From: Ephydatia muelleri | Taxonomy: Eukaryota > Porifera > Demospongiae > Spongillida > Spongillidae | DNA length: 64,000 bases | Direction of reading: 5' to 3' | Assembly: GCA_013339895.1 (NCBI GenBank) | Contig: JABACO010000004.1 | Coordinates: 384,496-448,495 of the forward strand | Shown: positions 10,380-21,641 of the stretch, piece after piece | Position numbering within the stretch: position 1 is the first letter of the stretch | Layout of the letters: each line of letters opens with the position of its first letter | Notes under the pieces: generated by a model | The model's input: the letters and a program-made list of their open reading frames with translations, nothing else | Databases searched by the model: none | What the model was told of the DNA's origin: nothing | Translations under genes and position numbers: made by a program

Positions 10380-11379
10380 NNNNNNNNNNNNNNNNNNNNN
10401 NNNNNNNNNNNNNNNNNNNNNNNNNNNNNNNNNNNNNNNNNNNNNNNNNNNNNNNNNNNNNNNNNNNNNNNNNNNNNNNNNNNNNNNNNNNNNNNNNNNN
10501 NNNNNNNNNNNNNNNNNNNNNNNNNNNNNNNNNNNNNNNNNNNNNNNNNNNNNNNNNNNNNNNNNNNNNNNNNNNNNNNNNNNNNNNNNNNNNNNNNNNN
10601 NNNNNNNNNNNNNNNNNNNNNNNNNNNNNNNNNNNNNNNNNNNNNNNNNNNNNNNNNNNNNNNNNNNNNNNNNNNNNNNNNNNNNNNNNNNNNNNNNNNN
10701 NNNNNNNNNNNNNNNNNNNNNNNNNNNNNNNNNNNNNNNNNNNNNNNNNNNNNNNNNNNNNNNNNNNNNNNNNNNNNNNNNNNNNNNNNNNNNNNNNNNN
10801 NNNNNNNNNNNNNNNNNNNNNNNNNNNNNNNNNNNNNNNNNNNNNNNNNNNNNNNNNNNNNNNNNNNNNNNNNNNNNNNNNNNNNNNNNNNNNNNNNNNN
10901 NNNNNNNNNNNNNNNNNNNNNNNNNNNNNNNNNNNNNNNNNNNNNNNNNNNNNNNNNNNNNNNNNNNNNNNNNNNNNNNNNNNNNNNNNNNNNNNNNNNN
11001 NNNNNNNNNNNNNNNNNNNNNNNNNNNNNNNNNNNNNNNNNNNNNNNNNNNNNNNNNNNNNNNNNNNNNNNNNNNNNNNNNNNNNNNNNNNNNNNNNNNN
11101 NNNNNNNNNNNNNNNNNNNNNNNNNNNNNNNNNNNNNNNNNNNNNNNNNNNNNNNNNNNNNNNNNNNNNNNNNNNNNNNNNNNNNNNNNNNNNNNNNNNN
11201 NNNNNNNNNNNNNNNNNNNNNNNNNNNNNNNNNNNNNNNNNNNNNNNNNNNNNNNNNNNNNNNNNNNNNNNNNNNNNNNNNNNNNNNNNNNNNNNNNNNN
11301 NNNNNNNNNNNNNNNNNNNNNNNNNNNNNNNNNNNNNNNNNNNNNNNNNNNNNNNNNNNNNNNNNNNNNNNNNNNNNNN
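10380..11379. other. Assembly gap, 1000 N
   Basis: Exactly 1000 N, a standard placeholder for a gap of unknown size. It lies within the last intron of P2X copy 1, so the true intron length is unknown. Confidence 1.
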
Positions 11380-12060
11380 AGTACTGCTGTAAGACCATTT
11401 TCTCCTTACTCCTTCCACCTCCCTCCCCCTTTCTCCCACTCATCTCCTCTCCCTTCCCCTCTCACTTCCTTCTCCCACTTCCTCCTCCCATCTTCCCCTC
11501 CCACCCTCCTCCCAAGCTCCTCCCCCTCCCTCCTCCCACCTTCCTCCCCCCTCCTCCCACTCTTCTCCCACTCCTCCCACCTTCCCTCCCACCTCCTCCA
11601 CCTTCCTCCCCCCTCCTCCCCAACTCCTCACACCTCCTCCACCCTCCTCCCACCCTTCCTCGGAGACCCTCCTCCCACCTTCTCCCACCCTCCCTCCACC
11701 CTTCCTCCCACATCCTCCTCAACTCCTCCACCTCCTCCCACCTTCTCTCCACCCCTCCTCCAAACTGCCTCCCCCCTCTCCAACCTTCCTCCCACCCCTC
11801 CTCCCACCCTTCCTCCCACCCTCCTCCCACCTTCCTCCCACCCTCCTCCCACCCTCCTCCCACCTTTCCTCCCCACCCTCCTGCCCCACCCTCCTCCCAC
11901 CCTCCTCCCACCTTCCTCCCACCCTCTCTCCCACCCTCCTCCCACACTACATCTCCCTCCCTACCTTCCTCCCACCCACCCTTCTCCTCCCACCTTCCTC
12001 CTCCCCACCTTCCTCCTCCCACCTTCCTCCTCTGAGGTCCTCCCTTCTTCAGGTGCCATT
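11380..12060. repeat. CT-rich minisatellite
   Basis: Degenerate cctcccacc and ccaccctcctcccacct units run for about 650 bp right after the gap. The strong polypyrimidine bias probably caused the assembly break. Predicted proteins here are artefacts. Confidence 0.9.
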
Positions 12061-12134
12061 TCTGCAGCATGAAGTTCAGTAGCTGTGGAGACACCATCTT
12101 GTTTTGCATGTATTGTTTCACCCAATTGAAATAT

Positions 12135-12183
<49 letters not shown>

Positions 12184-14027
12184 TATTTGTATGAAAGATA
12201 TTAACCACTTGTAAGTAGTTTTCCTTAATGGCTAGCTGTTGTTAATATTCAATTCACATGTAGTCCAGTATTGTAAATACTTACACAACACCAGCTTGCT
12301 TAAAATTACCCACTCGAACGTTTCCATCCAATCTTTACATTGCTCACACCCATTATGAAATGCAAGTGCACGTGACCGGATCTATTCTAAGGATGAGTTT
12401 CACTCCGATAAATGTCTTCTAATTCTGGTGTGACAGTGGATACTGACTCTGAAACAAGTATGCAATCCCGACAGAAAATTGAATGGTTCAATCAATCATA
12501 TTGAGGGAATATGATTTATTTTCAAAACAATATTACAAAGAAGGTTAGAACCTTATAGCAAGTACTGTATCAATAAATAAGTAAAGAGAAACGAAAAGTA
12601 AGTTGATTGGATCAATCAGTGGAAATCTTAATATACTTCTATGCGTCACCTTTGGTTACATATCCATTTAATACTTTAACATTTAGTTTTTGCAATGACA
12701 GATAGTACTTCAATATTGATCAGAAGTCAGCGGCAGTAAATTATTTAATAACTACCCAGGCATTTCTCTACTATCTGCTAAATAGACATGCAATATGGTG
12801 TTAAGAATAGGTATGATTGTGCAAATCAGTGCAATGCAGTGTTCATATAGTTTTTTTAAATCTCAGCTGGTAGAGATGGATTTAACGTACTATCCATTAT
12901 ATTTCTTAATTTCAATGCGGGGGGGGGGGGGGGGGGGGCAAAAAAAAGTGCTATACATCGTCACAAAAACTCCGAAATTGAGACCAGATTACCGCCTACA
13001 GAAACGCCCACTTTATGGCTACATCCACCAAGTTAATTATGTCATTACCATTAATGCCACACCCCACCTCAAATAGCGCAGTACTGGTCTGTTGCTGCAT
13101 GGATTGGCATTTGATCCTTTCTCTGCAGATTATAGAACATCTTGTAAGCTCAAGGGCAGTTTGTCTTTTGCCACATAGTTTGATTCACGGAGCACTATTC
13201 AATCACGTGAATATACTTTATTGAGGATTAGGTACTTCAATCCCTTATTTGGCCCTAATACTACAAACAATATGATTTTATTGTTATGTTGCTTCAGTGC
13301 CAGCTTAAGTGCATTTAAAAATATCAAAAAGGGATGAAAATTATTATTTTTTGAACTCCCTCACCTCATAATGTTTTCTCATGCATTTTTGCATTTTATA
13401 AAGCTCTCAACAAACTCTACAAAGTTAGTGATCGTGTCTTCTTTGTTTTTTTGCCCCCCCCCCCCCCCCCCCCCCCCCATGTTATAATTGTCAGAATTAG
13501 GGACTGTAAAGACATATGGAAGAAGGGAAAGAGTACATGGCATGTAAGGACATATGGCAGGGGCGGACGCAGGGGGGGGGGGTCCGTGGTGTCCGGACCC
13601 CCCCCCCCCCCGACCCCGACCCTTGCTATATCACGTGCGACGTGTGCAAACCTCTTTATTACATCGGATGCATATGGCTACAAAGCGTACTTCGTCAATA
13701 CTCTCGTATAGCCCCCCCAAAAGCTTCCGTTCGCGCGGGAGGGGGCACATCCCCCTCCCGCACCCTCCCCCTATTTATTATTCATGTTGGACACCCCCCC
13801 CCCCCCCCCCCCCCCCTTCAGAATTCCTGTATCTGCCCCTGCATGGAAGAAGGGAAAGAGTACATGGCATGTAAAGACACGTGGAAGAAGGGAAAGAGTA
13901 AATGGTATGAATGAGACAAATGATGCATGCTTGCTGTATTCTGGTCACAAAGGAAAGTACAAAACACACTTATTAAAATAGAGGGGCAGCATTACAACTT
14001 CCACTTCCACTCTTCCCTCCTCCCCAG
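12061..14027. other. Distal part of the last intron of P2X copy 1
   Basis: It holds a CA microsatellite (12134-12181), otherwise unique AT-rich DNA to 12900, a poly-G run (12919-12938), a poly-C run (13453-13488), a TIR element (13558-13841) and repeats of the motif ggaagaagggaaagagta at 13516-13900. No exon is recognisable before 14028. Confidence 0.6.
13558..13841. mobile_element. Short TIR element with caggggcgg ends
   Basis: The left end caggggcggacgcagg and the right end cctgtatctgcccctg are imperfect inverted repeats of about 16 bp. Termini of the form CAGGGGCGG...CCGCCCCTG are typical of hAT-type MITEs. The interior is C/G homopolymer-rich and non-coding. A second end of this kind, aggggcggatacagg, occurs at 24511. 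I could not settle a target duplication. Confidence 0.55.
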
Positions 14028-14117
14028 GCTGCTGTGCTTTCGGACATGGTAGTACTGTACATCGTGCAGAAGCGTCATCTGTACTATCAGGAGAAATACC
14101 AGGTGGTGAAGAGGTAA

Positions 14118-16192
14118 AGGCTCCCATGACAACCAAGCGTTCCCTCAGCAGGAGACGATTCACACTATCACTCTGTACAGGGTCCACTTCTGAACAAGTA
14201 GCAGGGGTTTTCCCTCACATACGTCAATGGCTCATACATTATGCTCATGTTTAGAATACAGTTCTGTGTTTGTGATGCGTTGCCAGCACAGAAGTGGAAT
14301 GATTCAAAAGTTGTACGATTATTTTTTGTCTCGTTTTTTAATTCCTTCTTTCTTTTTGTTGGGTCATTTTCACGGAAACTGTCCCAAATGAAAAAATATA
14401 TAAACTCTTTATATGAAGTGCCTGAATATTTAACCATGAATAACTAAACAAAGAAACAGGTTAATAATAATGTTGCAGATTGGCTAAAACATTATTGAGT
14501 GATGTTTATTGAATAGGGGTTCACTTTATTTAGGTTGAATGTTTTTTAAATACATAAATTAATAAAACTGCAACAGCATCAATAATAGAATATATTTATT
14601 AACCTTATATGGATCTGTATTATCACCCCATGCTTCAGCTCAGTTATCAGTAATACCCTAACCTGAAATAAATAGCACCACCAGTACTAGCTTAACTTTG
14701 TGTACCCAAATCTACATGCATTCACATCTCAAAGTTACAAAATATCTTAGATGCTAAGTTTCTATAAGATATTTTGTAACTTTGATGTGATTGCATGTAG
14801 ATTTTGGTACACAAAGTTAAGCTAGTACTGGTGGTGCTATTTATTTACAAAGTTAAAATGTCTAGTTAGCAATTATTTGTGATGATGCACAATTATGCTT
14901 GTTGCAGATATTATGTGACCTTTCAGTTTGCATTGGGCCATACATGCTCTTCTTCTCTCCTCGTGCAACCCGGATCAAAAGTAATGTTTCGGGGTTGAAG
15001 AGACTGACCTACCACAGAACAATGGAATCACTTAACACATGTTTTAAGGTTCCATTGCTCAGTTTGTTGCAAGTCAGTCTCTTGGAAGCTTATTCAAGTA
15101 AGCTGCTTTGGGCCCTTCATCTGAATTGTGATCCGACATCACAGAAGAGCGAAACAAATTCAAAACCAAATAATTTATTCAGTCACCAGAACCAATTTAC
15201 GCAAAAGTCTCGTACTCAGACCAATATTACGCAAGTATTATCATTCTGATTATGTTTTCGGGGTTGGAATGTATAAAATAAGATGCTGCAATAACCGCAG
15301 AGGGTCAATCTGAACAATGGAATCACTTAATATATTAGAACAAACACTGAGCAATGGGATCATAAGTTGCTCAGTTTGGTTGAGTGTTCCCCTGCGCAAG
15401 TCAGTCTCTTGGACCCTTGTTCAAGTAAGCTGCTTTGCCTTCATCTGAATCGTGATGTCCATTTGAACATTGAAATCCTATCCGTATTTTATTTTATTTT
15501 ATTATTTGCTTATTTAATTAATTACCATCTTTCCATGTATTATGTGTATTGTTATAAAAAAAATAAAAATCCGACATCAGCGCAACAAATTCAACTCGTG
15601 GCAAAACCAGATAATTTATTCAGTCACCACATCATATCAAAATGCGCGCCTGCCACCACATAGTCAGACCAATATTACGCAAGCATTATCATTCTAAAAA
15701 TAAAACATTATTACGTATGTTCGACTGTCACATAGTCTGGGGACCTGATTGAAGCATCAGTCGGACTATCGGAAGAAACTTCCATATAGGATTTGACCCC
15801 GACTATGAAGTCATTAAAAAAACGCGACCCGTCTGTAACAACACTCCCGACGATCGGATCGTATAGCTTGTTTTAGCAATCGATCTAGAAGTCAAAAATG
15901 AGTAGTTTCGTTTTTGTTTCATATCGCAGAACCACGTGGTTGTAGAGAACAAGAGTGTACTGCCCGTTCTCGTACCCAGTCTCGGAACAAGGGGCGGGTC
16001 GTCTCCTCCTTCTTGGCAACGCATAACTCGGGACAGGAACACTTTTAAGCGATCAAAATTTCACCACTAGCTTCAGAATCGGATGGAGGACTCGTTTTTA
16101 TATAAATAATTGATGTTATACTCTGATACACAATCGACTATCAGCCTATGTCTTGTATAATTAGACATTGGGTGTGAAAAAAAAATTAAGAA
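14118..16192. repeat. Copy 1-2 spacer carrying the duplicated 3' flank
   Basis: 14157-15245 is near-identical to 20201-21225 (3' flank of copy 2). The part up to 14284 also matches the flank of copy 3 (25487-25593). A motif around gcaagtcagtctcttgga is itself repeated at 15070 and 15397, and again at 21064 and 34272. This shared flank marks the boundary of the tandem duplication unit. From 15700 to 16190 I see no gene. Confidence 0.85.
14670..14842. mobile_element. Hairpin MITE, intact copy
   Basis: Two arms of about 80 bp are inverted around a loop of about 15 bases. They start aaatagcaccaccagtacta and end with its complement. Related, partly deleted copies lie at about 20707-20845 and 33898-33995, always in the P2X flanks. 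Confidence 0.8.
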
Positions 16193-16468
16193 AACAAGTA
16201 AATAAAAACATTCTCTACGAGAAATTTGGTGGGATATAGGATTTGAAGGCAATTGGTGGTGTAAAAAGCAAGGAAACAAGGTCTTATCAGAAGGGAAAAT
16301 GTAATAGTCCTATATTTAGCCCACAAACAACATACGCCCTAGAAATGTGCTAAATATAGGACTATCCCTTCTGATAAGACCTTGTTTCCTTGCTTTTTAC
16401 ACCACCAATTGCCTTCAAATCCTATATCCCACCAACTTTCTCGTAGAGAATATTTTTATTTACTTGTT
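16193..16468. mobile_element. Foldback element, 120-bp inverted arms
   Basis: The left arm, about 16193-16319 (aacaagtaaataaaaacatt...), is the inverse of about 16350-16468, with a loop of about 30 bases and small indels. It has no coding capacity. Confidence 0.8.
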
Positions 16469-16473
16469 ACATG

Positions 16474-16747
16474 TAGTCTCGCACCCAGACCTGTTTACGT
16501 AAGCATTATCGCATAATAATGCAACGCATTATGTCCAGGCTGGCATCCTTCCTAGCCATTCACCAGTCCTTCCCCAAGGCAGTAGTTGTGGCTGAAATTT
16601 ATGGCCGGTTGAATGTGGTCCTGGTTCGGTCCATTGCTAGAGCCATCCTGGCCAGGGAGCTTCCACCCTCCTAACTTGCTATAAGTAGTTTAGTTGTACT
16701 TAGCATTTTTCATTGTGCTTACGTAAATAGGTCTGGGTACGAGACTA
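16474..16747. mobile_element. 274-bp TIR element upstream of P2X copy 2
   Basis: The ends tagtctcgcacccagacc and ggtctgggtacgagacta extend into about 32 bp of inverted repeat with two mismatches. The interior contains a 47-codon open frame (16531-16674). Shorter relics with gtctcgtactcagacc lie near 15205, 21188 and 34405, at similar distances upstream of P2X copies 2-4. Confidence 0.75.
16531..16674 (+). other. Small open frame inside the TIR element
   Basis: A 47-residue frame from ATG to TAA begins MSRLASFLAIHQSF. It is GC-richer than the surrounding DNA. It could be a chance frame or a fragment of a captured gene; I do not recognise it. Confidence 0.25.
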
Positions 16748-16826
16748 TGTGGAATGCCGCAATCAAATATATGTATGACAGGTGTATGTATTCACTCTCA
16801 TCTGCAGTGGGCGGTGAAAATTAAAA

Positions 16827-17115
16827 ATGCGGCCAAAGGAGAAGTGCGAGTGGGCGTGGAGCGTCTTTATCGCCGCTACCTTTGAGTATGACACTCCCAA
16901 GATAGTACATATTCGGAACAAGAAGGTCGGAGTGCTGTACAGGCTTTTCCAGCTGTGCATCATGGGGTTTATGATCGGGTTAGTACGTCTTTCCTTCGTA
17001 CGTGCTCTACTGTTATTTTATATATGTGATTCCGTTGTACATTACTTGTATGTGTGTATGTGTGTGTGTGTATGTGTGTGTGTGTGTGTGGTGTATGTGT
17101 ACGTGCGTGGTGTTG

Positions 17116-17155
<40 letters not shown>

Positions 17156-19304
17156 CGCGTATGTGTGTGTATGTGTGTGTGTGTGTGCACTGGCGCACTG
17201 TGCTTCTTCGAGACAGGTACAGCATCATATACTCGAAGGGGTACCAGGATACGCAGACGGTGATAGGAGCGGTCACCACCAAGCTGAAAGGGGTGCAGTA
17301 CTACAACGTCACGGGCGGAGTCCCTTTTTTGCAAAACTGCGTCGCGACTAACGAGCCGCTGGTTCTGGACCCCGCTGATTACGTCATTCCTCCAGAGGTA
17401 TACCCCCCCCCCCCCCCCCCCCCCCCCCCCGTACGGAGATATCGATCGGGATATACTCCGCATCAAATAATATCAAATCGGTTATCCCCTTGTATCTCCG
17501 ACCCTACCCCGTACGGTGGGAGGGGGACGGGGTTGACATTGATAGACCTGTGCCACGTACACTACATGTGGTCATGTGCTGCTATTCAAGTGTGGTCATG
17601 TTCAGCATCATGATCCCATTCGCAGCAACCAAGCAGCTTCTTCGTCATGACCAACATGTGGGTGACGTGCAACCAGACCTACGGGACATGTGTGGAGCAG
17701 GACCCAAGTCTGGCGAGCAAGTGCTCTGGGCCTGCTGACTGCACCCCTCAGAGCACCATAAAAGGAGATGGTGTGTTGTGCTTGGGGACAGGGATGTTAG
17801 ATGTTTGGGTCTCTCCGTTGGTACAGGTCCCAGGACTGGCACATGCAACAATCAAACTCACACGTGTGATGTGTATGCTTGGTGCCCCACGGAATACGAA
17901 AACACAAATTTCACGTATGTTCTGTTCAGCTCCTCTTTCCACTCCCCTCACCTCTTCCTCCTCTCAACCACATTTCTCTTTTCCTGTTCTTCTTCCTCAT
18001 CCTCCCTCCCCTCCTCCTCCTCCTCCTCCCTCCCCTCCTCCTCCTCCTCCTCCCTCCCCTCCTCCTCCTCCTCCCTCCCCTCCTCCTCCTCCTCCCTCCC
18101 CTCCTCCTCCTCCCTCCCCTCCTCCTCCTCCTCCTCCTCTCCTCCTCCTCCTCCTCCTCCTCCTCCTCCTCCCTTCTTCTTGTCCTCCCCTTCTTTGTGC
18201 ATCCATTTTCAGCAATATGGGTCCCAAGATCAATGCTGAAAGCTTCACTGTACTGATCAAGAACACCATACAGTTTCCTAACCTGGACCCTAATTTCTTC
18301 AAGTAAACACACCACCTCTCTCCCTCATCCTCTCCCACACCCTCCCTTCCCCACTCCCTCCTTCTCCAAGTTAGTGCTGGTAATTGTATGCAACCATTAT
18401 GTTTGAAAACAGAAAGAACTACATCAGCAATGGTGACCTTGCAAATTGCACCAACTCATTAATTGGGAACAACTACTGCCCAATCTTTAAGCTTGCTGAT
18501 ATTGTGAATATGATTAGTGAGGAGCCAAAGAACTTCAGCAATCTGGCTACAAAAGTAAGTCACTGACATCATGTTAACACTATGACATTACACACTACAT
18601 CACATGACATTATACTGCATCACATGACATCGCACTACATCACATTTGCTACATCACATGACATCAGGCTACGTCACATGAGCAGTGGCTTAAGTGGCAT
18701 GCACTGCATCTTCCCTCTTCCCTTCCCAGGGAGCCGTGGTTGTCTTGACGATCACATGGAACTGTGACTTGGATATGTCTCTCGATCATTGCAATCCACG
18801 CTATAGCGCAAGAAGGTGTGTGCTGTGATGTCATTGCACGTACAGTGTATGCTGGTTAAGTAGTCTACGGGTTAATTGATCATAGTATTTTAACTAGTCC
18901 TATTCCCGTACCAATAATAACACTTATTTTATCTAGTCACATGGGGCGGATTAATCATTACATTTGTAATCTCTTCAAGTGGCTAATTATCAATATACAT
19001 TTGGGATCATTTCCGCAAAAAGGGACGTAACGCATACATTATAAAATTTCTAGTATGCGCAATAGAAATGTAACGCTTGCGTTGAAATGTATGGCTAATT
19101 AACATTTCAGAGCCTTACAACTCCATGACAGATACTCCGATTTTCAGTGCATAAGAAGCAATGTGTAGAGGACATTTCAGACTTCTAGAATATTAAAAAA
19201 AATTGAAATCTTGAAAAAACATGTGTTGGCCTTTTTAGGCTATAAAGCCTCTCTCTCTCTCTCTCTCTCTCACTCTCTCTCTCTCTCTAACTCTCTCTCT
19301 CTCT

Positions 19305-19361
<57 letters not shown>

Positions 19362-20141
19362 CTCCCTTCTTCATGTCTTCATTTTTGATGCCAATGGTTA
19401 CATTTAGTATGTTTCATTGCATATCATAACCACAACAACCCTTACCTGTATATTATTAATAACTGTACAGTTATTAACAACTGACACTTTAATAATTAAC
19501 CTTGTCAGTATAATAGCCCCAGAACACTTTTTACCCAATTTTTTTTTCTGGTATTGTCCAGACTTGACACCACACCCTTGGATACAGCAAGCAACTCGGG
19601 GGGTTTTAACTTCAGGTAAGCTGGAGATGTGTTGGCTTGCCTCTTGATGGGCACACAAACCCTCATCCCAAGGTTCGCAAAGTACTGGTATGACAGCAAT
19701 GGTGTCCAGTATCGTACCTTGATCAAGGCTTATGGAATTTCATTTGTTGTAGAGCTGGTGGGCCAGGTACGTGTGCACTCTCTTGTCTTAACCCTCAATC
19801 GGCCAGTCTTTATTATTATCTTTGCCAACATCCCATATATTCATTGATCAGGGAGGCAAATTCTCATTCACAGCCTTGATTTTTAAGCTTGGCTCGACCA
19901 TTGCGTTGCTGGGAATTGTGAGTTGTGTTTTCACTTTGGAATTCTCATTTGCAGCCTTCCATCCCCTGCCTCCAATGGAAACATTTTCTTCCCACTTCCA
20001 CTCTTTCCTTTTGCATTCACTCCTCCCCAGGCTGCTGTGCTTTCGGACATGGTAGTACTGTACGTCGTGCAGAAGCGTCATCTGTACCATCAGGCGAAAT
20101 ACCAGGTGGTGAACGATGAGGATGACAGTGTTGGTGAGTAA
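16827..20141 (+). CDS. P2X receptor copy 2, about 402 aa
   Basis: Eleven exons, all in phase: 16827-16978, 17217-17397, 17626-17770, 17827-17914, 18213-18302, 18413-18554, 18730-18815, 19562-19615, 19673-19766, 19852-19917, 20031-20141. The product is a plasma-membrane ATP-gated cation channel subunit with a short cytosolic N terminus (FEYDTPK carries the T-x-K site), TM1, a Cys-rich ectodomain, TM2 (LGSTIALLGI onward) and a cytosolic tail with YxxxK (YHQAK). ATP-contact residues are present: both Lys of TTKLKGV, NFR before FAKYW, and Lys in TLIKAYG. All ten family cysteines are identifiable, plus two extra (FLQNC and WVTC). The tail ends NDEDDSVGE, shorter than copy 3 because of a local insertion creating a TAA. 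Intron 1 has a GT microsatellite, intron 2 a poly-C run, intron 4 a CTC repeat and intron 7 a MITE. Confidence 0.9.
17050..17190. repeat. GT microsatellite in intron 1 of P2X copy 2
   Basis: Compound GT/ATGT/GC repeat. The same intron carries differently sized versions in copy 3 (21600-21880) and copy 4 (34760-34865). Confidence 0.9.
17404..17430. repeat. Poly-C run in intron 2 of P2X copy 2
   Basis: About 27 consecutive C bases follow the exon 2 donor (GTATAC). This insert-bearing intron is longer than the compact 59-bp version in copies 3 and 4. Its length may be unreliable in the assembly. Confidence 0.85.
18000..18176. repeat. CTC/CCTCCT repeat in intron 4 of P2X copy 2
   Basis: A pyrimidine triplet array lies just upstream of the exon 5 acceptor, where it may act as an oversized polypyrimidine tract. 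Copies 3 (22516-22648) and 4 (35460-35745) have arrays of other lengths in the same place. Confidence 0.9.
19003..19223. mobile_element. MITE in intron 7 of P2X copy 2, inverted and truncated
   Basis: It begins gggatcatttccgcaaaaag and matches the reverse complement of the element at 23441-23687 in copy 3. The left flank is the same in both genes (ctaattatcaatat). The right terminal repeat is missing here, and a CT microsatellite follows. Confidence 0.85.
19248..19362. repeat. CT microsatellite in intron 7 of P2X copy 2
   Basis: A (CT)n array with interspersed CA and AA interruptions. A counterpart in copy 3 is at about 24579-24642. Confidence 0.9.
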
Positions 20142-21389
20142 TCACAGTGAAGAGGTAAAGGCTCCCATGACAACCAAGCGTTCCCTCAGCAGGAGATGAT
20201 TCACACTATCACTCTGTACATCCACTTCTGAACAAGTAGCAGGGGTTTTCCCTCACATACGTCAATGGCTCATACATGATGCTCATGTTTAGAATACAGT
20301 TCTGTGTTTGTGATGCGTTGCCAGCACAGAAGTGGAATGATTCAAAAGTTGTACGATTATTTTTTGTCTCGTTTTTTAATTCCTTCTTTCTTTTTTGTTG
20401 GGTCATTTTCATGGAAACTGTCCCAAATGAAAATATATATAAACTCTTCATATGAAGTGCCTGAATATTTAACCATGAATAACTAAACAAAGAAACAGGT
20501 TAATAATAATGTTGCAGATTGGCTAAAACATTATTGAGTGATGTTTATTAAATAGGTGATTACTTTATTTCGGTTGAATGTTTTTTAATACATAAATTAA
20601 TAAAACTGCAACAGCATCAATAATAGAATATATTTATTAACCTTATATGGATCTGTATTATCACCCCATGCTTCAGCTCAGTTATCAGTAATCCCTAACC
20701 TGAAATAAATAGCACCACCAGTACTAGCTTAACTTTGTGTACCCAAATCTACATGCATTCACATCTCAAAGTTACAAAATATCTTAGATGCTAAGTTTCT
20801 ATAAAATTTGATGTGATTGCATGTAGATTTGGGTATACAAAGTTAAAAGGTCTAGTTAGCAATTATTTGTGATGATGCACAATTATGCTTGTTGCAGATA
20901 TTATGTGACCTTTCAGTTTGCATTGGGCCATACATGCTCTTCTTCTCTCCTCGTGCAACCCGGATCAAAAGTAATGTTTCGGGGTTGAAGAGACTGACCT
21001 ACCACAGAGGAACAATGGAATCACTTAACACATGTTTTAAGGTTCCATTGCTCAGTTTGTTGCAAGTCAGTCTCTTGGAAGCTTATTCAAGTAAACTGCT
21101 TTGGGCCATTCATCTGAATTGTGATCCGACATCACAGAAGAGCGAAACAAATTCAAAACCAAATAATTTATTCAGTCGCCAGGCAGAAGTCTCGTACTCA
21201 GACCAATATTACGCAAGCATTATCATTCTGATTATGTTACGACTGGGTACGAGACACTACAAGCTTTGCTTGCGCGTAATCGGAAATGCTTGCAGTCAAA
21301 ATAGGTATGCAATTATTGCAATAAACTTCCTGCCTCTGTCACGTGTATGTATTCATCCTCATATAAAACCGGTGCGGTGAAAATTAAAA
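20142..21389. repeat. Spacer between P2X copies 2 and 3
   Basis: 20201-21225 duplicates the 3' flank of copy 1 (14157-15245) with small indels, including a partly deleted hairpin MITE at 20707-20845. Near 21188-21255 lies a relic of the TIR element seen at 16474. No other gene is visible. Confidence 0.85.
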
Positions 21390-21596
21390 ATGGGGCCAAA
21401 GGAGAAGTGCGAGTGGGCGTGGAGCGTCTTTGTCGCCGCTACCTTTGAGTACGACACTCCCAAGATAGTACATATTCAGAACAAGAAGGTCGGAGTGTTG
21501 TACAGGCTTTTCCAGCTGTGCATCATGGGGTTTATGATTGGGTCAGTACGTCTTTCCTTCGTTATTTAATATATGTGATTCCGTTGTACATGCACT

Positions 21597-21641
<45 letters not shown>

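Larger units (their letters stand above)
3260..14117 (+). pseudogene. P2X receptor copy 1, probably degraded
   Basis: P2X receptors are trimeric ATP-gated cation channels with two membrane helices per subunit. Exons: 3260-3402, 3482-3659, 3736-3880, 3950-4037, 5767-5856, 5909-6046, 6458-6544, 6757-6804, 6877-6967, 7420-7485, 14028-14117. Seen: the N-terminal T-P-K site (YDTPK), ATP-site lysines (MKLKGV), NFR followed by FAKYW, TLIKAYG, the TM2 segment LGSTVALLGI and the C-terminal YxxxK trafficking motif (YYQEK). Damage: exon 7 reads into a TGA at 6522-6524 and loses its last conserved Cys, exon 6 lacks one Cys of a normal pair, the exon 8 donor is GTTTCA, and the last intron is 6.5 kb with a Ty3 remnant and a gap. 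The tail ends early (QVVKR). Exons 1-5 and 9-11 are otherwise clean, so assembly error or recent decay are both possible. Confidence 0.75.

Noticed and set aside
10303-12072. Open frames spanning the first gap
   Set aside because: The N run cannot contain stops, so the length is meaningless.
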